Source: Chloroflexota bacterium (lineage in GTDB: Bacteria > Chloroflexota > Dehalococcoidia > SHYB01). From it: a DNA stretch of 51,789 nucleotides. The position numbers and the translations under genes were made by a program. The DNA is taken from NCBI GenBank assembly GCA_022572465.1, contig JACZVV010000006.1:1-51789 (forward strand), written 5' to 3'. Shown piece by piece: positions 33,295 to 40,415 of the stretch; positions within the stretch are counted from its first letter, which is position 1, and each line of letters begins with the position of its first letter. The notes under the pieces are model-generated. The model saw only the letters and a list, made by a program, of their open reading frames with translations. It had not been told where the DNA came from and did no database searches.

Positions 33295-35841
33295 CTATTT
33301 CTCCGCCGAGCCGCGCTTTGGCGAAGCAGCCTTCCCCTTGGACTTTTTGCCGCCGTTGGCCTTGACGTCATCGGAGTCCGGCTCGTCCGGCTCGTCGTCC
33401 TTGCGGCTGTCGAAGGAGGCGATGGAGGCGACAGTGTCGCCCTTGTCCACGTCCATGATGCGGACGCCCTGGGCCGCCCGGCCCGTGACTCGTACCTGAC
33501 GAAGCGTGGTGCGGATCATGATCCCATTCGTGGAGATGATCATCAGCTCCTCGTCGGGATGGACGACCCGCGCGGCCGCCACCGGCCCTGTCCTGTCGGT
33601 AATCTTGAGCGTGAGCACGCCGCTGGTGCCCCGGTGGTGCGGCATATAGTTCTCCAGCCGCGTGAGCTTCCCTAACCCCCGCTCTCCTATGACCAGCAAG
33701 TAGGCGCCCTCTTTGACCCGCTCCATATCCAGAAGCCGGTCGCCTTTGGCCACGCGGATTCCCCGGACGCCGCTGGAGTTGCGGAGCTGCGGCCTCACGT
33801 CCTTGGTGGGAAAACGGATCGCCTGGCCTTGCTCCGTGATGCCGATGACGTCGTCGCCGTCCTCGACGATGCACGCCGAGACCAGCTCGTCGCCCTTTTG
33901 CAGGTTCATGGCGATGATGCCCGGTGTGCGCGCCACCACCGATGCGAACTCCTTGATCAGTGTCCGCTTCACCTTGCCCATGCTGGTGCTCATGAACAGA
34001 TAGCTCTCGTGATCGAAATCGGTGGTGGCCACGACGGCGGTGACTCGCTCTTCGGGCTGCACCGGAATGAGGTTGACCAGAGGCGTGCCCTTGGCGGCGC
34101 GGGTCGCCTCCTGAGGTATCCGGTAGCACTTCGAGTGGAGCACGCGCCCTCGATTGGTGAAGAATAGCAAGTGGTCGTGGGTATCGGCGATGAGCAGATG
34201 CTGGACGACATCCTGCTCGCGGGTCTTCATGCCCTGCACGCCCTGGCCGCCACGGCGCTGGATGCGGTAGGCGTCGATGGGGAGGCGCTTGGCGTAACCC
34301 CGGTTGCTGATGGAGACCACCACGTCGAGGTTCGGGATCAGCTCTTCGTCGGTGAAGGCCCGGGCCTCTTCGTCGCTGATAACGGTGCGCCGCTTGTCGC
34401 CGAAGCTCTCTTTCAGCTCCAGGGTCTCTTCCTTCACCACGCCCAGGATCTTCGTGGGGTCGCCCAGGAGGTCGATGAGATTCGCGATCTTCTCGGTCAG
34501 CTCCTGGTGCTCGTCCATGATGCGCTGGCTTTCCAGGGCGGCCAGACGCCGGAGCTGCATGTCGAGGATCGCCTGGGCCTGCTCTTGGGAGAGGTCGAAC
34601 TGCTGGATCAGGTTATTCCTGGCCGCCTCGACGTCCTCCGACCCGCGAATCGTCTCGATCACCGCATCGAGGTTTTCCAGGGCGATGATCAGTCCTTCAA
34701 GGATGTGGGCCCGCTCGCGCGCCTTGCGAAGATCGAATTCGGACCGGCGAGTGACGACGACCTGGCGGAAGTCGACGTACTCGCGCAGGATCTGCCGGAG
34801 GTTCAGCACCCGCGGCTGCCCGTCGACCAGGGCCACCATGTTGACGTGGACGGCCGACTGCAACGGCGTCATCTTGTAGAGGTTGTTGAGGACCTGGGCG
34901 CCGGTGGAGTCGCGCTTGAGCTCGATGACGATGCGCAGGCCGTCGCGGTCCGATTCGTCGCGAACCTCGCTGATGCCTTCGAGGCGTTTGTCGCGGATCA
35001 GATCGACGATCTTCTCGATCAGCGCCGCCTTGTTGGTCTGGAACGGCAGCTCGGTCACCACCACCTGCTCGCGATTGCCCTTCTCCAACTGCTGGATCTC
35101 GGCCTTGGCGCGGACCACCACCTTGCCACGTCCGGTGTGATAGGCGCTGGCGATCCCCTCGCGGCCCATGATCGTCGCGGCGGTGGGGAAGTCGGGGCCA
35201 TGGATGAACTGAGCCAGGTCGTCGATGGTGGCGTTCGGCTGGTCGATCATGTGGACGATGCCGTCGCAGACCTCTGAGAGGTTGTGCGGCGGAATATTCG
35301 TCGCCATGCCCACGGCGATCCCAGTGGTGCCGTTGACCAGCAGGTTCGGCAGCCGCGCCGGCAGGACCGTCGGCTCCCGCAGACTGTTGTCGAAGTTCAT
35401 CACCCAGTCGACGGTCTCGCGGTCCAGGTCGACCAGGGTCTCCTCGGCGATGCGGGCCAGGCGGGCCTCGGTGTACCGCATGGCCGCCGGCGGGTCGTTG
35501 TCGACGCTGCCGAAATTCCCTTGACCGTCCACCAGGGGATAGCGTAAGGAGAAGTTCTGGGCCATCCGCACCAGGGCGTCGTAGACCGGAGCGTCGCCGT
35601 GGGGATGGTACTTCCCCAGCACCTCGCCGACGATGCGGGCGCACTTCTTGTAAGCGGTGTTGGGCCGAATGCCCATCTCGCCCATGGCGTAGAGGATGCG
35701 ACGATGGACCGGCTTGAGGCCGTCCCGAGCATCGGGCAACGCCCGAGACACGATGACGCTCATGGCGTAGTCCAGGTAGGAGCTCCGCATCTCCTCTTCG
35801 AGCTTGACGGGCCTGATGGTTCCTATTCTATCGGTGACCAC
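33295..35841 (-). CDS. gyrA: DNA gyrase subunit A
   Basis: An 848-residue type IIA topoisomerase subunit that, with GyrB, introduces negative supercoils. [20 protein letters not shown] opens the winged-helix core. The catalytic Tyr is in [10 protein letters not shown] (about 122). The quinolone region reads [19 protein letters not shown], with Ala at the position of E. coli Ser83. [14 protein letters not shown] (about 530) is the GyrA box, which marks gyrase rather than topoisomerase IV. The C-terminal beta-pinwheel is complete and ends in a basic Lys-rich tail. GTG 35841 has GGAGG seven bases upstream. No gyrB is adjacent. Confidence 0.97.
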   Translation of the reverse strand: MVTDRIGTIRPVKLEEEMRSSYLDYAMSVIVSRALPDARDGLKPVHRRILYAMGEMGIRPNTAYKKCARIVGEVLGKYHPHGDAPVYDALVRMAQNFSLRYPLVDGQGNFGSVDNDPPAAMRYTEARLARIAEETLVDLDRETVDWVMNFDNSLREPTVLPARLPNLLVNGTTGIAVGMATNIPPHNLSEVCDGIVHMIDQPNATIDDLAQFIHGPDFPTAATIMGREGIASAYHTGRGKVVVRAKAEIQQLEKGNREQVVVTELPFQTNKAALIEKIVDLIRDKRLEGISEVRDESDRDGLRIVIELKRDSTGAQVLNNLYKMTPLQSAVHVNMVALVDGQPRVLNLRQILREYVDFRQVVVTRRSEFDLRKARERAHILEGLIIALENLDAVIETIRGSEDVEAARNNLIQQFDLSQEQAQAILDMQLRRLAALESQRIMDEHQELTEKIANLIDLLGDPTKILGVVKEETLELKESFGDKRRTVISDEEARAFTDEELIPNLDVVVSISNRGYAKRLPIDAYRIQRRGGQGVQGMKTREQDVVQHLLIADTHDHLLFFTNRGRVLHSKCYRIPQEATRAAKGTPLVNLIPVQPEERVTAVVATTDFDHESYLFMSTSMGKVKRTLIKEFASVVARTPGIIAMNLQKGDELVSACIVEDGDDVIGITEQGQAIRFPTKDVRPQLRNSSGVRGIRVAKGDRLLDMERVKEGAYLLVIGERGLGKLTRLENYMPHHRGTSGVLTLKITDRTGPVAAARVVHPDEELMIISTNGIMIRTTLRQVRVTGRAAQGVRIMDVDKGDTVASIASFDSRKDDEPDEPDSDDVKANGGKKSKGKAASPKRGSAEK

Positions 35842-35930
35842 CGGCTTCCCTCCTGAAGCAGGATTTGCCTCCTACCGCTCATCACCGGCCCGCGCCTTCC
35901 CCACCGAAAAGGCCGGGCGGAACGCTCCAC

Positions 35931-35953
35931 AAAAAGAAGGGCCCACAGGCCCC
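35931..35953 (-). terminator. Rho-independent terminator after the C26 peptidase gene
   Basis: On the minus strand GGGCC-TGTG-GGCCC is followed by TTCTTTTT, about 60 bases past the stop at 36012. It separates that gene from gyrA. Confidence 0.7.
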
Positions 35954-36011
35954 ATTCGTGCGAAATCTTCCTGACGAATGCTTGAGATTTTAGTTTGACA
36001 GTTGCCGACCG

Positions 36012-36713
36012 TCATGCTTGCTCACGCGTCTCGCTTGCCACCGCCACCAAGCGGGCGAAGAGCCTTTGAAAGTGGCGCGCGACCTCGCCCCGCCGCTCTG
36101 GATGCCACTGCACCCCCACCACCCACCGGTGGCGATGCCGAGGGCTATCGAGCGCCTCAATTATACCATTTTTCAGGGCGTATGCCGAGACCAGCAGGTC
36201 CGGCGCTTTCTGCGCCAGCGTGAGCCCTTGATGGTGCAAACTGTTCACTTTCATGAACCCGCCGATGCCCATGATGTGGGTCAGCCGCGACCCCGGCGGG
36301 ACGAAGATCTCGTGGAAGACCGGCGTCTCGTCGTCCTCGGCGGCGTGGCCCGGCACGTCCTGAAGCAGCGAGCCCCCCAGAGCGACGTTGAGGGCCTGCA
36401 TGCCCCGGCAGATGCCCAGCACCGGCAGGTCCCGGTCCACGGCGGCCCGAATCAACGGGAGCTCATGCTCGTCACGCTCCAGGTTGAGATCGAGCTCGAT
36501 CGACGGCAAGGGCTTCTCGCCATATCGCGATGGGTCCACGTCGGCGCCCCCGGTGAGCAATAGCCCGTCGATTTCCGTCAGCAGCCGGTCCACATCGCAC
36601 GGCCCCGCCATGCTGACGACCCTCGGCCGCCCGCCGGCGGCCTCCACCGCCTCAACGTAGGGCTCGACAGGCTCCTCCTCGGACTCGGTGATGGCGATGG
36701 TTGGATCGGGCAC
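36012..36713 (-). CDS. Gamma-glutamyl-gamma-aminobutyrate hydrolase family (peptidase C26)
   Basis: A 233-residue class I glutamine amidotransferase-like hydrolase. IDGLLLTGGADVDPSRYGE (about 48-66) is the PuuD-type motif. The nucleophile Cys is in LPVLGICRGMQALNVALGG (about 100), the catalytic His and Glu are in VVGVQWHPERRG (about 203), and VNSLHHQGL is conserved in the family. It would cleave a gamma-glutamyl amide bond; whether the substrate is gamma-glutamyl-GABA is unknown, since no other putrescine genes are near. GTG 36713 has AAGGAG eight bases upstream. It has its own extended -10 promoter and terminator and so looks monocistronic. Confidence 0.9.
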   Translation of the reverse strand: MPDPTIAITESEEEPVEPYVEAVEAAGGRPRVVSMAGPCDVDRLLTEIDGLLLTGGADVDPSRYGEKPLPSIELDLNLERDEHELPLIRAAVDRDLPVLGICRGMQALNVALGGSLLQDVPGHAAEDDETPVFHEIFVPPGSRLTHIMGIGGFMKVNSLHHQGLTLAQKAPDLLVSAYALKNGIIEALDSPRHRHRWVVGVQWHPERRGEVARHFQRLFARLVAVASETREQA

Positions 36714-36744
36714 GGCTGGCTCTCCTTACGTCAGGCACGATGCC

Positions 36745-36753
36745 AGAATAGCA
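36745..36753 (-). promoter_or_regulatory. Extended -10 promoter candidate for the C26 peptidase
   Basis: TGCTATTCT on the minus strand, about 32 bases before the GTG start. No -35 box is evident. Confidence 0.45.
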
Positions 36754-36773
36754 TCGCGCTACGCCACACAGAA

Positions 36774-36800
36774 GGGGAAGCCCGGAATCCGGGGTTCCCC
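36774..36800 (-). terminator. Hairpin after the amidase gene
   Basis: GGGGAA-x-CCCGG / CCGGG-x-TTCCCC with a 3-base loop lies nine bases past the amidase stop. It is followed by TTCTGTGTG rather than a clean T-run, so it is a likely but not certain terminator. Confidence 0.5.
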
Positions 36801-36809
36801 GATCGACCT

Positions 36810-38201
36810 CTACACCGCCGGCCTGCGGGTGTGCCAGTCGGTGGCCTGCTCGTAAGCGTGGCCGATCTTGAAGAGCGTGGCCTCGTCGAAGGGCCGGCCG
36901 ATCAGCTGCATGCCGACGGGCAGTCCATCCCCGGTGAAGCCGCAGGGCAGCGACAGCGCGGGAAGCCCAGTAAGGTTGAAGGCCCCGGTGCACCGTCCGA
37001 TCGCGCTGATTCCCTCTCGCGTCATCGGACGCTCGCCCAGCAGATGCGGCAGGATGGGCACCGTGGGCAGCACCATCGCGTCGACCTGCTTGAAAGCATC
37101 GCGGAACTCGTTCATCAGCAGCGACCTCAACCGCTGCGCACGCAGATAGGTATCGGCGGGAGTGAGCAGGCCCTGCATGAACCGGCCCCAGATGGCGTCG
37201 GAGAAGTCGCCGGGCCGGTCGCGCAGGGCCTGCCAATGGAAAGCGCCGGCCTCACAGGGCGTGATGACCGACACCGCCGCCATTGAGTCTGAGGCGTGGG
37301 GTATCGAGACCCGCTTGAGACGCGCGCCGAGCCGCCGGAGCGACGCATGGGCCGCGTCCAACGCCCGCTCGACCTCGCTGTCGAGCTCGTCGTAGAAGAA
37401 GTCCTGAGGGACGCCGATCGTCACGTTCTCGAGCTGTCTTGGCAGGCCTCGAGCGTAGTTGGGGACCGGCCGCGCGCTGGAAGACGGGTCGCGGGCGTCC
37501 TGGCCGGCGATCGCGCGGAGCACCAACGCGGCGTCGCGCACCGTGCGGGTCAGCGGGCCGGCGTGGTCCAGCGTCCAGCTCAGCGGCACCACGCCGTGCC
37601 GGCTGACGCGCCCATACGTCGGCTTCAGACCCACGACGCCGCAGAAAGCCGCCGGGATGCGGATGGAGCCCCCGGTGTCGCTGCCCATCGACGCGTAGCT
37701 CATGCCCGTGGCCACGCTGATGGCCGAGCCGCTGCTGGAGCCTCCAGGGGAACGAGCCGGGTCCCAAGGATTCTTCGCCGGGCCGTACTCCGGGTGGACG
37801 CCGCCGTAGGCGAACTCCGGCATGTTGGCCTTGCCCACGATGACCGCGCCCGCCTGCTTGAGTCGCGTGACGACGGTAGCGTCCTGCTGGGGAACACGTT
37901 GGGCCATCAGGCGGGACGCGGCGGTGGTGCGGATCCCCCGGGTGTCGTAGAGGTCTTTCAGCGAGACCGGGATGCCGTGAAGCGGGCCCAGCGGGCCGTC
38001 GGTCGCCAGGCGCCGGTCCGCCTCTCGCGCGGCGTCGAGGGCCTCGTCGTGAAGCACCGTTATGAAGGCGTTGAGCGTGGGGTTGGCTTGGTCGATGCGA
38101 TCGAGCGCGGCCTGGGTCAGCTCCAGGCAGGAGACCTGCCCGCGCCGCACCAGCCGGGACGCCTCGGCGATGGTGAGGAAGGACAGCGCGCCGTCAGTCA
38201 T
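36810..38201 (-). CDS. Amidase (GatA-like, amidase signature family)
   Basis: A 463-residue amidase-signature enzyme. The Ser-Ser-Lys triad is visible: Lys in PVSLKDLYDTRGI (about 80), the cis-Ser in RSPGGSSSGSAISVA (about 155) and the nucleophile Ser in GSDTGGSIRIPAAFCG (about 179). LPALSLPCGFTGDGLPVGMQ is the usual C-terminal element. It hydrolyses a carboxamide. GatA of the tRNA amidotransferase shares this fold, but there is no gatB here and the partner gene resembles the AtzG type. The start overlaps the GatC-like gene by eight bases. The substrate is unknown. Confidence 0.88.
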   Translation of the reverse strand: MTDGALSFLTIAEASRLVRRGQVSCLELTQAALDRIDQANPTLNAFITVLHDEALDAAREADRRLATDGPLGPLHGIPVSLKDLYDTRGIRTTAASRLMAQRVPQQDATVVTRLKQAGAVIVGKANMPEFAYGGVHPEYGPAKNPWDPARSPGGSSSGSAISVATGMSYASMGSDTGGSIRIPAAFCGVVGLKPTYGRVSRHGVVPLSWTLDHAGPLTRTVRDAALVLRAIAGQDARDPSSSARPVPNYARGLPRQLENVTIGVPQDFFYDELDSEVERALDAAHASLRRLGARLKRVSIPHASDSMAAVSVITPCEAGAFHWQALRDRPGDFSDAIWGRFMQGLLTPADTYLRAQRLRSLLMNEFRDAFKQVDAMVLPTVPILPHLLGERPMTREGISAIGRCTGAFNLTGLPALSLPCGFTGDGLPVGMQLIGRPFDEATLFKIGHAYEQATDWHTRRPAV

Positions 38202-38421
38202 TACTCAGCCGAGGGCACTCGGCCCAGGGATCGGGACGATAGACGAACGCGGGCTCCGTCTCGCCGAAGTCGATGGCCTTCAGCGCGGCGATGTTGCGGA
38301 CCAGGGCGTCGACGTCGGGGGCGATCTTGTCCAGCTGCTCGTCGGTCAGGTCCAGGCCCACCATCCGGGCCATCTCCTCCAGCGACTGGCGGTTCGGCTT
38401 GCGCTCTTCAGGTCCGGCCAT
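38194..38421 (-). CDS. GatC/AtzG-like small amidase partner subunit
   Basis: A 75-residue protein matching the GatC outline. RQSLEEMARMVGLDLTDEQL is followed by a helix (DKIAPDVDALVRNIAALK) and an extended tail with DFGETEPAFVYRPDPW. In GatCAB the tail wraps GatA; in cyanuric-acid pathway enzymes AtzG does the same for AtzE. It therefore probably stabilises the amidase encoded immediately downstream, with which it overlaps by eight bases. GGAGGG lies four bases before the ATG. It is likely co-transcribed with the PPOX gene 53 bases upstream. Confidence 0.78.
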   Translation of the reverse strand: MAGPEERKPNRQSLEEMARMVGLDLTDEQLDKIAPDVDALVRNIAALKAIDFGETEPAFVYRPDPWAECPRLSND

Positions 38422-38474
38422 GGCTCCCTCCGTTGGTCGTTGCGCTGATTTGGGGCCTGATCGAGCGCCGCGAG

Positions 38475-38900
38475 CTACCCCGGCCTCCAGAAGCCGTAGA
38501 CCCGCTCCGGCTCTACCCGGATAACGGCGCGGCGCTCATCCTTCATCACCCGGTCGTACTCGTCCCAGTTGGAATGCTCCCCGTCGCCGCAGGCCACGAA
38601 GGCCTCGCGCAGAAGGAGACGCAGCTCCTCGGCGTCGGTGTTGTCCCACCCCCGAATCGAAGCGGGCCCTTCGACGGTGACGTAGCCCGACCAGTCGGGG
38701 TTGACGGTCATCACGGCGCACCGGGGATCGCGGCGCAGGTTTCCCAGCTTGGCGGTGTTGCCCCGCACCACGAACACCACGCGCCCATCGCGCACGCCGC
38801 TGACCAGAATGCTCATCTGGGCCGCGCCGTCGCGGCGAAACGTCGTCACCACACTGGTGTGGTGCGCGCGCAAGAACGGCAACGCGTCATCGAACCTCAT
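38475..38900 (-). CDS. PPOX-class (pyridoxamine 5'-phosphate oxidase-like) probable F420-dependent protein
   Basis: A 141-residue split-barrel flavin or F420-binding protein. FLRAHHTSVVTTFRRDGAAQ and MSILVSGVRDGRVVFVVRG (about residues 10-48) are followed by KLGNLRRDPRCAVMTVNPDW and YVTVEGPASIRG, the order seen in PPOX F420-type proteins. The ending VIRVEPERVYGFW is characteristic. It may reduce a small substrate with F420 or bind the cofactor only. The track ORF is over-extended; ATG 38900 has AGGAGG about nine bases upstream. It leads the unit with the GatC-like gene and the amidase. Confidence 0.87.
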   Translation of the reverse strand: MRFDDALPFLRAHHTSVVTTFRRDGAAQMSILVSGVRDGRVVFVVRGNTAKLGNLRRDPRCAVMTVNPDWSGYVTVEGPASIRGWDNTDAEELRLLLREAFVACGDGEHSNWDEYDRVMKDERRAVIRVEPERVYGFWRPG

Positions 38901-38955
38901 CGGCAAGTCCCTCCTGCGAACGGCCCAAACCTGTAGCCTCGGCCCGGTGGCGAGG

Positions 38956-38991
38956 CCCTCAGGGTTTCTAGGACCCTTAAGGTTTCTAGGA
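38956..38991. repeat. 18-bp tandem duplication in the PPOX gene leader
   Basis: Two adjacent 18-bp copies, CCCTCAGGGTTTCTAGGA and CCCTTAAGGTTTCTAGGA, differ at two positions. They lie between the predicted promoter and the ATG. Confidence 0.85.
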
Positions 38992-39000
38992 ATTGTACCA
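38992..39000 (-). promoter_or_regulatory. Extended -10 promoter candidate for the PPOX/amidase unit
   Basis: TGGTACAAT on the minus strand, about 90 bases before the ATG at 38900. No convincing -35 box. Confidence 0.5.
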
Positions 39001-39087
39001 GGACAGCGTGGCGCTGCGGGCAGAGGGCGCGGCAATCCCAGGCAATCCTTCAAGGCAATCCTACAACGCGTCGCTTTCGTATTCGGA

Positions 39088-39096
39088 TGATAGAAT
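39088..39096 (+). promoter_or_regulatory. Extended -10 promoter candidate for the DUF58/transglutaminase pair
   Basis: TGATAGAAT, about 75 bases before the TTG start at 39172. It is divergent from the promoter at 38992. Three GGCAATCC-like words precede it (39031-39061). Confidence 0.45.
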
Positions 39097-39171
39097 GAGC
39101 GCGCGCCCCCTTGGAGGGGCATCGGCGCCCAACCTGACGCGTCGCCTGCCCGAAGCGAACGGAGCAACGCC

Positions 39172-40410
39172 TTGCAACGAGCCCGCATCCTGGTGGTCAT
39201 TACCCTGGTCATCGTTTTCTTTGCTCTGGCAACAGGGTTCCCCGTCTTCCACCGGATGTACTACATCTTCGGACTGCTGCTGGTCGTCGGCCTGGCGTGG
39301 ACCTGGCTCCTGGTGGGAGGCATCGACATCGAAGTGCGGCGTCCTACCCTGAGGAGCAGCGCCGGCCAGTCCATTCGCGAGCGCGTCGTCGTCCGGCGTC
39401 GAAGCCGGTTCCTGCGCGGGTTCCTGGAGATCCAGGAGCAGACCACCATGTCCGTCGACGCTCCGGGCGCCGTCGTGAGCCTCGAAGGCTACGATCCCGA
39501 GCCCGTCGAGCTGGAGATCCCATGTCCCCAGCGTGGCGTCTTCGAGATCGGCCCGGTGGGCGTGGCCGGGTCCGATCCGTTAGGGCTCTTCCGGCTTCGA
39601 CGTAGCTCCGGCCCGGTCCAGCGAATCGTGGTGCATCCCGCCACCATCGATCTTCCCGGCTTCGTGCTGCTGCCCGCCGACCTGCCCGGCGAGGGGCCGG
39701 TGCACCTTCGCAGCCAGCATGTGACCAACAGCGCCTACAGCATTCGTGACTACATCTCCGGCGACAGCTTGAACCGCATGGCGTGGAAGTCCACGGCTCG
39801 CTTTCAGAAACTGATGGTGAAAGAGTTTGAGATGGAACCCGCCAACAACATCTGGGTCATCGCCGACATGGACCGCCGGGCGAACACCGGCCCCGCGGGA
39901 CGGGCCATCGAAGAGACCACCGTCACCATCGCCGCGTCCATCGCCAAACGATACATCGACGGCGGTTTCCCTGTCGGCTTCTTCTCCTACGGCAACGAGC
40001 GCTTCGCCATCTCGCCGCAGCGCGGACCGGGGCACCTGATTCGCATCCTGGACGCGCTGGCCGAGCTCCGGGCCCAGGGGAACAGCCGGCTGCTCAACGT
40101 CATCGCCGACCTCCACACCCGCGCCGGCAGGTACACGTCCGTCGCCATCGTGACGGCGGCCCAAGACGACGAGTGGCTGGACGGCGTACGCCACCTGATG
40201 CTGCGCCGGTCCAGGATCACCGTCGTGTGCATCGACGGCGACCCGTCCAACATGAGCTACCCCGAGATCGCCCATCACGTCGCGTCGATGGGCATCCCAT
40301 CGTACACCGTCAAAGCAGGGACCGAGAGGACCGCAGGGCTCGTCTCCCTGGCGCCGCCGGCCCTGGCTTCCGAGAGAACGCCGGCCCGAGCCAGGCCGGC
40401 GCGGGCATAA
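39172..40410 (+). CDS. DUF58 domain-containing membrane protein
   Basis: A 412-residue protein with two N-terminal membrane helices (ILVVITLVIVFFALATGF and YYIFGLLLVVGLAWTWLLVG). A beta-rich region follows, then the DUF58 core motif YSIRDYISGDSLNRMAWKST (about 189-208) and a vWA-like half (NIWVIADMDRRANTGPAG, about 225). DUF58 proteins usually work with a MoxR ATPase and a transglutaminase-like membrane protein in envelope or protein maturation. Only the latter is here, starting five bases after the stop. The start is TTG with GGAG seven bases upstream. No MoxR gene is in the window. Confidence 0.9.
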   Translation: MQRARILVVITLVIVFFALATGFPVFHRMYYIFGLLLVVGLAWTWLLVGGIDIEVRRPTLRSSAGQSIRERVVVRRRSRFLRGFLEIQEQTTMSVDAPGAVVSLEGYDPEPVELEIPCPQRGVFEIGPVGVAGSDPLGLFRLRRSSGPVQRIVVHPATIDLPGFVLLPADLPGEGPVHLRSQHVTNSAYSIRDYISGDSLNRMAWKSTARFQKLMVKEFEMEPANNIWVIADMDRRANTGPAGRAIEETTVTIAASIAKRYIDGGFPVGFFSYGNERFAISPQRGPGHLIRILDALAELRAQGNSRLLNVIADLHTRAGRYTSVAIVTAAQDDEWLDGVRHLMLRRSRITVVCIDGDPSNMSYPEIAHHVASMGIPSYTVKAGTERTAGLVSLAPPALASERTPARARPARA

Positions 40411-40415
40411 CCGAC

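Noticed and set aside
36810-38421. Calling the pair gatA and gatC of the tRNA amidotransferase
   Set aside because: gatB is absent and the gene order ends in a hairpin; a catabolic amidase fits as well or better.
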